The notes beneath the pieces were generated by a model. The model was not told the DNA's origin and did not search any database. It saw nothing but the letters and a program-made list of their open reading frames with translations. DNA of 64,000 nt from UBA8752 sp049610565. GTDB lineage: Bacteria; Bacteroidota; Bacteroidia; Flavobacteriales_D; Sanyastnellaceae. Made by a program: the position numbers and the translations under genes. The stretch is from NCBI GenBank assembly GCA_049610565.1, contig JBMYZR010000007.1:3245-67244 (forward strand). The letters are read 5' to 3'. Of this stretch, positions 28,416-37,584 are shown one piece after another. Numbering within the stretch: the stretch's first letter is position 1; each line of letters starts with the position of its first letter.

Positions 28416-29378
28416 TCAGTTGATCGGGAGCAGGAAGGAACCCTGGGCGATGCTGATGCCGCCGGTTCCGTCGCTGCCGATCAGGCTTCCGCCGAAGGTG
28501 CCCACCACGATGCCGCCGGCTTCCGGCAGGATGTAGAGGATCTCCACGGTGAAGTTGGCGCCGGGTTGCGCAGAGGTGTACATCTGTCCGCCCGGTGCGT
28601 TGTAGGTGCAGACCCCGGCCGGGGCGCTGGATTCGTTGAGGGCAATCTGGGCGCCGGCGATCCAGCCCACGCTGGGCTCCGGCAAGGTCATGCCGATGGC
28701 GTCGGTGGTGATGGACACTCCACCCACGTTGAGGGTGGTGCCATCGAGGCTGCAGGTCGTCTCGAAGTCGGCCACCAGTTCCGTGCCGTTGGCCTTCCAG
28801 TCCATCGTGCCATCGCAGGGGGGGCAAATGGTGCCGCCGCAGTCGATGTACAGTTCGTCTCCGTCGAGCAGGCCGTTGGTGCAGTCACCGTCGGTCGGGC
28901 AGGCGGGACAATCCGGTCCGCCACAATCCACGCCGAGCTCCTCGCCGTTGAGCAGTCCGTCGTCGCAGCTCGGGCAGGGCTCGCAATCCGGGCCGCCGCA
29001 GTCCACGTCGATTTCGTTGCCGTTGAGCAGTCCGTCCCCGCAAAGCTCCCCGCAATCGATGCCGGTGTCTCCGCCACAGTCGATGCCGGTCTCGCCGGGA
29101 TCGAGCTGGCCATTGAAGCCGACATCACAGGGGGCACACTCTCCGCCGCAGTCCACCCACTGCTCACCGAGGACCTGGTCCCAGACGCCATTCTCACAGG
29201 GATCGCAAGGCTGGCAAATCGGGCCGCCACAGTCCACCAGTTCCTCCCCGTTGTTGAGGATGCCATCGAAGCAGTTCGGCGGGATGAGGTTGTCATCGTT
29301 GAGGCAGGACGTGCCGAGGACGATGGCGAGAAGGGCGAAGGCGCCGAGAGCGGGATTGGGAAGGCGGAACGAGGACAT
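28416..29378 (-). CDS. Cys-rich repeat lipoprotein
   Basis: A 320-residue predicted lipoprotein with signal ALLAIVLGTSC. Residues about 33-180 contain six imperfect repeats of about 24 residues of the form (N/D)GxLxxGExxxDCGGxxCxPC, such as DGLLNGNEIDVDCGGPDCEPC in two parts (DGLLNGNEID, VDCGGPDCEPC). The second half is Cys-poor and beta-rich with no domain I recognise. Such DCGG repeats are familiar in flavobacterial surface proteins, but the function is unknown; the acidic spacing suggests metal-stabilised loops. The open frame extends upstream across recJ as a shadow; the ATG at 29378 gives the signal peptide. Confidence 0.85.
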   Translation of the reverse strand: MSSFRLPNPALGAFALLAIVLGTSCLNDDNLIPPNCFDGILNNGEELVDCGGPICQPCDPCENGVWDQVLGEQWVDCGGECAPCDVGFNGQLDPGETGIDCGGDTGIDCGELCGDGLLNGNEIDVDCGGPDCEPCPSCDDGLLNGEELGVDCGGPDCPACPTDGDCTNGLLDGDELYIDCGGTICPPCDGTMDWKANGTELVADFETTCSLDGTTLNVGGVSITTDAIGMTLPEPSVGWIAGAQIALNESSAPAGVCTYNAPGGQMYTSAQPGANFTVEILYILPEAGGIVVGTFGGSLIGSDGTGGISIAQGSFLLPIN

Positions 29379-29399
29379 CGTTGTATCTTTCAGGCTGCG

Positions 29400-29407
29400 C
29401 AAATTAA
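29400..29407 (-). promoter_or_regulatory. Candidate -7 box for the Cys-rich lipoprotein gene
   Basis: TTAATTTG on the minus strand matches 7 of 8 positions of TAnnTTTG and ends 21 bases before the ATG, in the 102-base divergent gap with recJ. Confidence 0.35.
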
Positions 29408-29480
29408 GGGAGTTCGCTCCGATTTGAACGCGTCTCCGAGCTGAAGACGCGGGAGTTGTACCCCAGCGCTGCCCTGCCCG

Positions 29481-31193
29481 ATGACCCATCCTCCTCGCGT
29501 TCCTCCTGCTGATTGGTCCCCACGCGAACACGACGGGGTCCAAGCGGGGAACGTGGACACGGAGACCTTGGTTGCACGGATGCTCACACTCCGCGGCATC
29601 GATGCGGACCAGCAGGACGGCTTCTTCCGCCCGGATCTGGACGACCTGCACGACCCGCTGCTGATGCTCGGGATGGAGCAGGCCGTGGACCGGCTGATGC
29701 TGGCTCAGCGACGGGGAGAGCGCATCATGGCCTACGGAGACTACGACGTCGACGGGGCCACCTCGGTGGCGTTGGTCCAGGAATTCTTGGAAAACAACGG
29801 GTTCGACGTCGTCCCCTACATCCCCGACCGGTACAGCGAGGGCTACGGGCTCTCCGAGGAGGGCGTCCAGTCCGCCTCGGCCACGGGATGTGGCATCATC
29901 ATCACCCTCGATTGCGGCATCCGCGCCGTGGACCGGGTCAAGGATGCCCGCGACCGCGGCATCGACGTCATCATTTGTGACCACCACCTCCCCGGTGGAG
30001 CCATGCCCGAGGCCCACACGATCCTGAACCCGAAGCAACCGGACTGTCCCTACCCCTTCAAGGAGTTGAGCGGATGCGGCGTGGCGTTCAAATTGATCCA
30101 AGCCCTGACGGACCGCATCGGCCTGTCCCCGTGGAGTGCATATGATGGCCTCGACCTCGTGGCCCTGAGCATCGCTTCGGACCTCGTCGAGGTGACCGGG
30201 GAGAACCGGGTCCTGCTTCACCACGGGCTCAAGACCATTTCGCGGAATTCCCGGCCGGGCATCCGGGCCCTGCTTCAAATCGTGCACTGCACACCCGACT
30301 ACCTGACGGTCCGGGACATCATTTCGAGGATCAGCCCGAGAATCAATGCGGCCGGCCGCATGGCGCGCGCCACGGAAGCCGTGGATCTGCTGACCGCGCG
30401 AAACGAGCAGAGGGCCGCTGAATTGGCCCTCAACCTCGACCGGCTCAACAACATCCGCCGCTCCTATGACGAGCAAGTGACCGCCGCCGCCATCCAGCAG
30501 TTGGCGGAGCGTCCCGAATTCCAGCACATCAACGTCGTCTGGGGGAAGAACTGGCACCGCGGGGTCATCGGCATCGTGGCCACGCGGCTCATCGAGCACC
30601 GCTATCGCCCCAGCGTCGTGATCAGCGATGACAACGGTGTCCTGGTCGGCAGCGCCCGGTCCACCCCCGGACTGGACATCCATGCGCTCATCCGGGAGTG
30701 CAAGGAACACCTCGTCCAATACGGGGGACACGCCATGGCCGCCGGCATCACCGTCAAGCCCGACGCGGCCGACGCCTTCGCCACCGCGCTGGATGCCGCC
30801 GTGGGCCGGGAGCTTCAAGCCGTCAGCAAACGGGAGCCGCGGCACTATGACATGGAGGTGTCCATCGCCCAGTGCACGCCGGACCTCATCAAGCGACTGC
30901 GCAAGTTCGAGCCATTCGGCCCCGGGGCCCCAGCGCCCGTCTTCCTCGCCCGCGATGTCCGCCTCGCCCACCCACCGCGACAGGTGGGCAAGGATGGCCG
31001 GCACCTCCGGCTGTCCATGGATGCGGGTGGAGGCGCCACACTCGATTCTGTGGGGTTCGGCATGGGCCATCGCCATGCTGCGCTCGCCGCTGCGGAGCGC
31101 GTCGATGTCGTCTTCCGGGTCGAAACGGAATGCTATCGGGGGGTCCTGCAGCCGCGCATCACCCTCCTCGACTTCTGGTCCGACCGGCACTGA
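29481..31193 (+). CDS. recJ: Single-stranded-DNA-specific exonuclease RecJ
   Basis: 5'-3' exonuclease for recombination and repair. The 570-residue protein has the DHH phosphoesterase motifs: YGDYDVDGATS (motif I), LDCGI, and CDHHLPGG (motif III, the DHH itself), then the DHHA1 domain with GGHAMAAGI around residue 415, and the C-terminal OB-like region. Length and motif order match RecJ. It ends six bases from the convergent dnaG. Confidence 0.96.
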   Translation: MTHPPRVPPADWSPREHDGVQAGNVDTETLVARMLTLRGIDADQQDGFFRPDLDDLHDPLLMLGMEQAVDRLMLAQRRGERIMAYGDYDVDGATSVALVQEFLENNGFDVVPYIPDRYSEGYGLSEEGVQSASATGCGIIITLDCGIRAVDRVKDARDRGIDVIICDHHLPGGAMPEAHTILNPKQPDCPYPFKELSGCGVAFKLIQALTDRIGLSPWSAYDGLDLVALSIASDLVEVTGENRVLLHHGLKTISRNSRPGIRALLQIVHCTPDYLTVRDIISRISPRINAAGRMARATEAVDLLTARNEQRAAELALNLDRLNNIRRSYDEQVTAAAIQQLAERPEFQHINVVWGKNWHRGVIGIVATRLIEHRYRPSVVISDDNGVLVGSARSTPGLDIHALIRECKEHLVQYGGHAMAAGITVKPDAADAFATALDAAVGRELQAVSKREPRHYDMEVSIAQCTPDLIKRLRKFEPFGPGAPAPVFLARDVRLAHPPRQVGKDGRHLRLSMDAGGGATLDSVGFGMGHRHAALAAAERVDVVFRVETECYRGVLQPRITLLDFWSDRH

Positions 31194-31199
31194 GGCCGG

Positions 31200-33284
31200 T
31201 CAGCGCCCCGCACCCAACTCGCCGAGGTCTTCCTTCGCGGGATTCAGGATGACGGTGTTGAAATGCTTGGCCAGCAGCATGACGCGGGCGGATACCGACA
31301 TCTTTCGGCGCAGCAGGTCCTTCTCCTCTTCCTGAGGGTTCTCCGATGTGGAGGGGTCTTCCGCCATCTCTTCCAGCCTCCGGGTGATCCGCGCGCCTTC
31401 AAAATGCGCCTCGTCCATCATCAGCCTCAACAGGGCGCCGCGCATGGCCTCCTTGAGGTTCTGCTCCTCGGTCTCCGGCCGGATGCTGTGCCGCTTGGTC
31501 CAATTCTCGCTGAGGGAAAACTCCGAGATGGCGAGGTCGGCCATCAATTCCGCCACCTCCTTCTCGGACGAGGCAAAATCCTCGAGGCCCGGGATGTGGC
31601 CGGCGCTGATCTGTTCCCTGAAATGGGTCAACACGCCGTCCACCACAGGATGCCGAATCGCAACGCGGGAGGTGTCCAGCTCAATGAGCAGGACTTCGGC
31701 AAGGCTAACCTCCACCGTGTTCGGCTCATCGGATTCTGCGCCTCCGGCCTCTGCTTCCGTGCCCTGCGCGCCCTCGCTCTCCGCATCCGCCTGGACCTCC
31801 GGGGGCAGGTCCACCGTCACTTGGTGCCGGCCGTAATGGAGCAGCAAGCGCAGCAGGTCGACCTCGCGGCCGCCGCGGCCCACTCGCCCGATGAGGCGCG
31901 CCGCGCTGAACGGGGCGTCCGCCTCGGGCGCAATGGACGGAAGGGGCGCATTGGCCTTCTTCTCCAGCACCGCTCGCGCCTGCCGCCCGAGCTCGCCCAA
32001 GAGGTCGTCGACCTCCATGCCAAGCCGGCGCGCGCTTTCCTGCACGTAGACCGTCCGCTTCAGCTCATCGGGCACCTCGGCGATGCTCTTGACGACGCTG
32101 CGCACCAGCTCGGTCCGCTTCAGCGGGTCTCCTTGCGCCTCCTCGTCGAGCAGGTCGATCTTGAAGCGGATGAAATCCTGGCTGTGGGTGTCCAACCAGG
32201 CCAGCAGGTCTTCCTGGCCCAAGCGCTTGGCGAACGTGTCGGGGTCCTCCCCGTCGGGCAGCACCGCGACCTTGACGTCGAGTCCTTCACCCAGCACGAT
32301 GTCCACCCCGCGGATGGCGGCGCGCAGGCCTGCCGGATCCCCGTCGAAGAGCATCGTGATGTTCTTGCTGAACCGGCGCAACAGCCGCACCTGCTCCACG
32401 GTCAGGGCGGTGCCGGAACTGGCGACCACGTGCTCGACGCCCGCCTGCCGCATGGCCATGACGTCCGTGTAGCCCTCGACGAGGATGGCGCGGTCCGCCT
32501 TGACGATGGCGTTGCGGGCCAGGTGGATCCCATAGAGCGCCCTCGACTTGTCGTAAAGGGGACTCTCCGGGCTGTTGACGTATTTGGGAACCTTCTTGTC
32601 GGTCTTCAGCGTGCGGCCGCCGAAGCCGATGAAGCGGCCGGTCACGTCCCGGATGGGGAACATCACGCGGCCGCGGTAGAAATCGTAGAGCGTGCCGTCC
32701 TCGCGCTTCTTGCACAGGCCGCTCGACAGCAGCCACTTTTCCTGGTACCCGGCCTTGGCGGCCGCCCGGGCCATGGCCCCGTCTTCGCCCCACGGCGTGT
32801 CCGGGCAGTAGCCGATGGCGAAGTCGGAGAGGGTCGCATCGCCGAACCCCCGCTGGCGGAGGTATCCGAGCCCGACGCTTTTGCCCTCTCCCGTTTCAAG
32901 GAGTTGCTCCGTGAACCACTTCTGGGCCCAGGTCGCCAAATTGGCCAAGCTCTCCCGCTCGGTCTGCTCCGCCTGTTCCTCGGCGGTCAGTTCGCGCTCC
33001 TGGATCTCAATCCCGTACTTCCTCGCGAGCCACCGCAAGGCTTCCGGGTAGGAGAGCTTCTCGTGCTCCATCAGGAAGGTCACGGCACTGCCGCCCTTGC
33101 CGGAGCTGAAATCCTTGAAGATGCCCTTGCCCGGCACCACGTAGAAGGACGGGGTCTTCTCGTTGGTGAACGGACTGAGACCGCGCATGCTCGTCCCACT
33201 CTTCTTGAGCTGGACGAACTCACCGACCACCTCTTCGATGACGGTGGCCTGCATGATGGCGTCGACGGTGTCCTTCGGGATCAT
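31200..33284 (-). CDS. dnaG: DNA primase
   Basis: Makes RNA primers for replication. The 694-residue protein has the N-terminal primase fold, the TOPRIM domain (ILVEGYTDVMAM, SSGTALT, LFDGDPAG) and a C-terminal helicase-binding region. The CHC2 zinc ribbon is degenerate: where the family has CPFH and CFGC, this protein has SPFT and DFSS, so all four metal ligands are gone while the surrounding block (LKKSGTSMRGL, NEKTPSF, SGKGG) is kept. Several flavobacterial primases share this as I recall. The start MIPKDTVDAIMQ at 33284 is family-typical. It converges with recJ and lies 73 bases after the regulator gene. Confidence 0.96.
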   Translation of the reverse strand: MIPKDTVDAIMQATVIEEVVGEFVQLKKSGTSMRGLSPFTNEKTPSFYVVPGKGIFKDFSSGKGGSAVTFLMEHEKLSYPEALRWLARKYGIEIQERELTAEEQAEQTERESLANLATWAQKWFTEQLLETGEGKSVGLGYLRQRGFGDATLSDFAIGYCPDTPWGEDGAMARAAAKAGYQEKWLLSSGLCKKREDGTLYDFYRGRVMFPIRDVTGRFIGFGGRTLKTDKKVPKYVNSPESPLYDKSRALYGIHLARNAIVKADRAILVEGYTDVMAMRQAGVEHVVASSGTALTVEQVRLLRRFSKNITMLFDGDPAGLRAAIRGVDIVLGEGLDVKVAVLPDGEDPDTFAKRLGQEDLLAWLDTHSQDFIRFKIDLLDEEAQGDPLKRTELVRSVVKSIAEVPDELKRTVYVQESARRLGMEVDDLLGELGRQARAVLEKKANAPLPSIAPEADAPFSAARLIGRVGRGGREVDLLRLLLHYGRHQVTVDLPPEVQADAESEGAQGTEAEAGGAESDEPNTVEVSLAEVLLIELDTSRVAIRHPVVDGVLTHFREQISAGHIPGLEDFASSEKEVAELMADLAISEFSLSENWTKRHSIRPETEEQNLKEAMRGALLRLMMDEAHFEGARITRRLEEMAEDPSTSENPQEEEKDLLRRKMSVSARVMLLAKHFNTVILNPAKEDLGELGAGR

Positions 33285-33357
33285 GGGGGCGAAAAACGGA
33301 CAGGAAAGGTAGGGCTTGCGACGCGTCCCCCACGCCCCACTGACCACCCGGAATCCG

Positions 33358-34053
33358 TCAGTCGGCGATCAGCTTGAACCCCTTGCCGTGGACGTTCAGG
33401 ATCTCGACCCGACCGTCGGCCTTGAGGTGTTTCCGGAGCTTGGCGATGTACACGTCCATGCTCCGGCCATTGAAATAATTCGCATCGCCCCAGATGGCAT
33501 TGAGCGCATACTCCCGCTCCAGCAGGGCGTTCTTCGCCTTGGCCAGCAGGAACAGCAGCTCGTTTTCCTTGGTGGTCAACCGCTGGACCTCATCGCCATT
33601 GCGCAGCTCCTGCCGGTTGTAGTCGTAGGTGTAGAGGCCAATGGTCATCTCGCCCACCTCGTCCTCGGTGTCGGGCAGCGCGGCCGACCGGCGGAGGATG
33701 GCCTCGATCCGGGCCTCGAGCTCGTCCATGGAGAACGGCTTCGTCATGTAGTCATCGGCCCCCACCTTGAAGCCCTGCAGGGTGTCCTCCCGTTGGCTCT
33801 TGGCCGTGAGGAAGAGAATGGGGACATGCCGGTTCAGGCCCCGGATCTCCTCGGCCACCTGGTACCCATCCTTGACGGGCATCATCACATCGAGGATCAC
33901 GAAATCGTAGGAACCGACACGGAAGTTGCGCACGCCTTCGGCGCCGTCCTGCGCCCAGGTGGCGTTGTATCCCTTGCGGGTCAGGAAATCGGAAAGGAGT
34001 TTGCCGAGGTTCGGGTCGTCCTCGCAGAGCAGGATGTCGAGCTGTTGTTTCAT
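33358..34053 (-). CDS. rprY: OmpR-family response regulator, RprY-like
   Basis: DNA-binding response regulator of 231 residues. The receiver domain (1-120) has the acidic pair EDD at 11-13, phosphoacceptor Asp in VILDVMMP (about residue 55), and KPF with the conserved Lys. The C-terminal winged helix (about 135-230) ends VRGKGF-like in NVHGKGFKLI. The ATG overlaps the stop of the kinase gene by four bases. Together they match the RprX/RprY pair of Bacteroidota. Target genes cannot be told from sequence. Confidence 0.9.
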   Translation of the reverse strand: MKQQLDILLCEDDPNLGKLLSDFLTRKGYNATWAQDGAEGVRNFRVGSYDFVILDVMMPVKDGYQVAEEIRGLNRHVPILFLTAKSQREDTLQGFKVGADDYMTKPFSMDELEARIEAILRRSAALPDTEDEVGEMTIGLYTYDYNRQELRNGDEVQRLTTKENELLFLLAKAKNALLEREYALNAIWGDANYFNGRSMDVYIAKLRKHLKADGRVEILNVHGKGFKLIAD

Positions 34054-35366
34054 GCGGTCGTCGATTGGGGAAAGACTAGGGTAAACGTGCTGCCCTCCCC
34101 GGGTGTACTCACAACGTCAATTCGGGCTCCATGTTGCTGCATGACGGCATGCACGTAACTGAGGCCGAGGCCGAAGCCCTTGACGTCGTGAACATTCCCG
34201 GTGGGCACACGATACAGCTTGTCAAAAACCTTGCCAAGGTGTTCCCGGGCGATGCCGATGCCATTGTCGGTGAAGGCCGCATGCAACTCCCCGGGCTCAT
34301 TCCAGGTCCGGACGGTCAACCGCGGGGACTCGCCACCGTACTTGATGGCGTTGTCGACAAGGTTGAACACCACGTTCATCAAATGGGTCCGGTCGCCATC
34401 GATGAGCGGATCCGTCGCGGCCAGCTGGGAGGCGGTGCCGCCGCCCTGCTTCTTGATGTGGATGGCGTGGTTCCTGAGCACATCCTTGAGGAGGTCATGG
34501 AAATTGACCCGTTGGCGGAACAGCTCCAGCTCGCCCTGATCGAGCATGGCGGCACGCAGCACATTCTCGACCAGCTGCCCCAGCCGCTTGTTCTCGGACC
34601 GAATCAGGCCGACGTAATACCGCACATTGTCCTGGTCTGCCGACATGGCAGGGTCCAACAACGCCTCTCCCGCCAGTCCAATGGTGGAAATGGGGGTCTT
34701 CAGCTCGTGCGTCATGTTGTTGATCAGGTCGCTCTTGAGCCGGTTGAGGCGCTCGGCCTTGCGGAGACCGTTGGCCGCATAGAGTGTGAACAGCACCAGA
34801 ACCACCATGAGGAGCAGGTTGGCGGTCAACTCCACCCACATGTTGCCGGCGAGCTTCAGGTTCTTTCTCGGGAAGTGAACCGTGTAGAGCTGGACGTCCT
34901 CGAGGTTTCGGATCTGTCCGGCGGCAATGCGGTACCCCTCTTCCTGGAACCGCTCAAGCAGGTCGACGTCCTCGTCCCGAAGGAACACGGGCCGGCCATA
35001 CCGGTCGAGCAGGGCCGAACGGAATTCGAAGTCCACGTTGCGGTTGTCCAACACCGAGCGCAACAGGCTGTCGGCCAATTCCACGCCCTTCTCCCGCATC
35101 TCCGCCGCCGCCGCACGGGCCTCCGCCAGGCTGTCTGCCCGCGGGCCGGAGGCAGGGGCCAATCCCGGTGAAGGAGGCAGGGGAAATTCGACGGGGCTCA
35201 GCGACAGGACCGACTGTACCTCCACGAGGGCCGTCCTCGCCTGCTCGTCGAACAAGTCACTGCGGGCCTCGACGAGGGCCCGCATCCAGCTGAACTGCAG
35301 CGCGAGCAGCCCCACGAGAAGGCCGCCCATTCCCGCCACCAGAATTGTGGTCCGTCTCTGCTGCAT
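34050..35366 (-). CDS. rprX: Membrane sensor histidine kinase, RprX-like
   Basis: A 438-residue sensor kinase. Two membrane helices (about residues 8-28 and 180-200) bracket a periplasmic domain of about 150 residues, poorly conserved and with a Pro-rich stretch. The H box is MTHELKTPISTIG with the phosphorylated His, followed by the N box NLVDNAIKYGG, the G1 box DNGIGIA and the G2 box GFGLGLSYV. It is translationally coupled to the regulator. It probably phosphorylates that protein in response to an envelope signal. Confidence 0.9.
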   Translation of the reverse strand: MQQRRTTILVAGMGGLLVGLLALQFSWMRALVEARSDLFDEQARTALVEVQSVLSLSPVEFPLPPSPGLAPASGPRADSLAEARAAAAEMREKGVELADSLLRSVLDNRNVDFEFRSALLDRYGRPVFLRDEDVDLLERFQEEGYRIAAGQIRNLEDVQLYTVHFPRKNLKLAGNMWVELTANLLLMVVLVLFTLYAANGLRKAERLNRLKSDLINNMTHELKTPISTIGLAGEALLDPAMSADQDNVRYYVGLIRSENKRLGQLVENVLRAAMLDQGELELFRQRVNFHDLLKDVLRNHAIHIKKQGGGTASQLAATDPLIDGDRTHLMNVVFNLVDNAIKYGGESPRLTVRTWNEPGELHAAFTDNGIGIAREHLGKVFDKLYRVPTGNVHDVKGFGLGLSYVHAVMQQHGARIDVVSTPGEGSTFTLVFPQSTTA

Positions 35367-35408
35367 GCCGTAAAATTACAGGCAGGTCCACCGCATCCTT
35401 CCCCGAAC

Positions 35409-35416
35409 TATCTTTG
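35409..35416 (+). promoter_or_regulatory. -7 box for prs
   Basis: TATCTTTG is a perfect match to TAnnTTTG and lies 20 bases before the prs ATG in the 70-base divergent gap with the kinase gene. No clear -33 TTG was seen at the usual distance. Confidence 0.52.
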
Positions 35417-35436
35417 CACCCCTCGAACGAGCGCCC

Positions 35437-36381
35437 ATGCACGACTCTCCCATCCGAATCCTCGCAGGATCCGCTTCGCAGGACCTCGGTTCCCGCATTG
35501 CCATGGGCTACGGGGAACCCCTCTGCACCGTCAAGCACACCGTCTTCAGCGACGGGGAGTTTCGCGTCAGCATCGAGGAGACCGTGCGCGGCAAGGAGGT
35601 GGTCATCGTGCAGAGCACGTTCCCGCCGTCCGACAACCTGATGGAGCTCCTGATGCTCATCGATGCGGCCAAGCGGGCTTCGGCCAAGCGCATCGTGGCG
35701 GTCATCCCCTACTTCGGATTTGCCCGTCAGGACCGCAAGGATGCGCCCCGTGTCGCCATCGGCGCCAAGCTGATCGCCAACATGCTGACCGCGGCGGGTG
35801 TGGACCGGGTCATCACCATGGACCTCCACGCCGATCAGATCCAGGGCTTCTTCGAAGTTCCGGTGGACCACCTCTACGGATCGGCAGTCTTCCTGCCCTA
35901 CCTCGAGGCCATGAACACGGACAACCTGCTGATCGCCACCCCGGACACGGGCGGCACGAAGCGGGCCAACGCCTTTGCCAAGTACCTCGGTGTCGACATG
36001 GCCATCTGCTACAAGCAGCGCAAAGTCGCCAACCAGGTGGACAGCATGCGGGTCATCGGCGACGTCGAAGGCAAGGACGTGGTCCTCGTGGACGACATCT
36101 GCGACACCGCTGGCACCCTGACCAAGGCCGCTGGGCTCATGATGGAGCACGGCGCCGCCACGGTTCGTGCCGTCTGCACCCACCCGGTTCTGTCCGGCCC
36201 CGCGTATGAGCGGATCGCCGACAGCGCCCTCACTGAGCTGGTCGTGACCGACAGCATTCCGCTGCGGGACGACAAGCCCACCGACAAGATTACCGTGCTC
36301 GGTTGTTCGGACCTGTTCTCCACCGTCATCCGGTGCCTGGTCCAAAACGAGAGCATCAGTTCGCATTTTCTCATCACCTAA
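35437..36381 (+). CDS. prs: Ribose-phosphate pyrophosphokinase
   Basis: Makes PRPP from ribose-5-phosphate and ATP for nucleotide, His and Trp synthesis. The 314-residue protein has the catalytic flexible loop YFGFARQDRK, the metal-binding DLHADQIQGFF, and the PRPP signature VVLVDDICDTAGT. Length is standard. It leads an apparent operon with rplY (9 bases on) and pth. Confidence 0.97.
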   Translation: MHDSPIRILAGSASQDLGSRIAMGYGEPLCTVKHTVFSDGEFRVSIEETVRGKEVVIVQSTFPPSDNLMELLMLIDAAKRASAKRIVAVIPYFGFARQDRKDAPRVAIGAKLIANMLTAAGVDRVITMDLHADQIQGFFEVPVDHLYGSAVFLPYLEAMNTDNLLIATPDTGGTKRANAFAKYLGVDMAICYKQRKVANQVDSMRVIGDVEGKDVVLVDDICDTAGTLTKAAGLMMEHGAATVRAVCTHPVLSGPAYERIADSALTELVVTDSIPLRDDKPTDKITVLGCSDLFSTVIRCLVQNESISSHFLIT

Positions 36382-36390
36382 ATCACAACC

Positions 36391-37002
36391 ATGAAAACTG
36401 CTTCATTGAGCGGCTCTCCGCGAGAGGGCGTAGGGAAGAAGGATGCAGCCGAACTGCGCGCCAAGGGACAGGTTCCCGGGGTGCTGTACGGCGGCTCCGA
36501 GCAGGTTCATTTCCACGTGAACGAGGTCCAGCTGAACAAGCTGATCTTCACGCCGGAGACGTACCGCCTCCAATTCGAAGTCGGCGGGGCCACCCACGAC
36601 TGTGTCGTCCAGGACATCCAGTTCCACCCGGTCACCGACCGCATTGTCCACATCGACCTGCTTCAGGTCTTCCCGGACAAGCCGATTCGTGTCAAGCTGC
36701 CTGTCGGAACCGAGGGAGCCAGCGTCGGCGTCCGGAACGGTGGTCGTCTGCACATCGTCTACCGCCGCCTGCCGGTGGTCGGACTCGCAGACCAGATTCC
36801 GGAATCCGTGATGGTGGACATCAGCAGCCTCGACATCGGTGACTCCCTCCGCGTGGGCGATCTGAGCGTCGAGGGATGCCAGATTCCGCTGAACGAGTCC
36901 GCCGTTGTGCTCGGCGTCAAGCGCACCCGTGCTGCCATGTCTGCTGCCGCAGGCGAGGAAGTGGCTGAAGGCGCTGAGGCTGCCGAAGGCGGCGAGGAGT
37001 AA
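36391..37002 (+). CDS. rplY: 50S ribosomal protein L25/general stress protein Ctc
   Basis: Binds 5S rRNA in the large subunit. The 203-residue product is the long CTC form: N-terminal L25 domain (residues 1-93, with AELRAKGQVPGVLYGG), C-terminal TL5-type domain (about 95-185) and an acidic Ala/Glu tail (EEVAEGAEAAEGGEE). It sits between prs and pth, an arrangement common in Bacteroidota. Confidence 0.95.
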   Translation: MKTASLSGSPREGVGKKDAAELRAKGQVPGVLYGGSEQVHFHVNEVQLNKLIFTPETYRLQFEVGGATHDCVVQDIQFHPVTDRIVHIDLLQVFPDKPIRVKLPVGTEGASVGVRNGGRLHIVYRRLPVVGLADQIPESVMVDISSLDIGDSLRVGDLSVEGCQIPLNESAVVLGVKRTRAAMSAAAGEEVAEGAEAAEGGEE

Positions 37003-37014
37003 TCCCACTCCTTC

Positions 37015-37578
37015 ATGAAGTACCTGCTGGTCGGCCTCGGGAATCCCGGGGCCGAGTATGCCCGCACGCGCCACAACATCGGGTTCATGGCCCTCGACGC
37101 CATGGCCCGGAAAGCCGAGGTGGCCTTCAAGGCCGATCGCCTTGGCGATGTGGCGCGGTGCAAGCACAGGGGCAGGCAACTCGTGCTCTTGAAGCCGTCG
37201 ACCTTCATGAACCTCAGCGGCAAGGCCGTCCGGCATTGGTTGGACGCCGAGAAGCTGGGGGTGGACCGCTTGCTGGTCATCACCGACGACATCCATCTGC
37301 CCTTCGGTACGTTGAGGTTGCGGGGCAAGGGCAGCGATGGAGGGCACAATGGCCTCAAGGACATCCAGGCCGTTCTCGGCCAATCGAACTATCCGCGTCT
37401 TCGCTTCGGCGTCGGTGCGGATTTCGGGCCGGGCCGGCAAGTGGACCACGTGCTCGGGTCCTTCTCAGCTGAGGAGGAGGGCGCGATGGACGAGCGGCTG
37501 AACAAGGTCATCGACCTGATGCACAGCTTCGCCTTTGTCGGCCTTCAGCGCACCATGAGTGCGTTCAACAACACCTGA
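37015..37578 (+). CDS. pth: Peptidyl-tRNA hydrolase
   Basis: Recycles peptidyl-tRNA released from stalled ribosomes. The 187-residue protein has GLGNPGAEYARTRHNIGF with the catalytic His near residue 20, the substrate Asn in STFMNLSG, the catalytic Asp in DDIHLPFG and GSDGGHNGLKDI. It lies 12 bases after rplY and ends the operon, six bases from the convergent nadD. Confidence 0.96.
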   Translation: MKYLLVGLGNPGAEYARTRHNIGFMALDAMARKAEVAFKADRLGDVARCKHRGRQLVLLKPSTFMNLSGKAVRHWLDAEKLGVDRLLVITDDIHLPFGTLRLRGKGSDGGHNGLKDIQAVLGQSNYPRLRFGVGADFGPGRQVDHVLGSFSAEEEGAMDERLNKVIDLMHSFAFVGLQRTMSAFNNT

Positions 37579-37584
37579 ATCCGG

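Noticed and set aside
29379..31190. The minus-strand frame of the Cys-rich lipoprotein extends another 1.8 kb across recJ
   Set aside because: The upstream part is antisense to recJ and not protein-like; the signal peptide at 29378 marks the true start.
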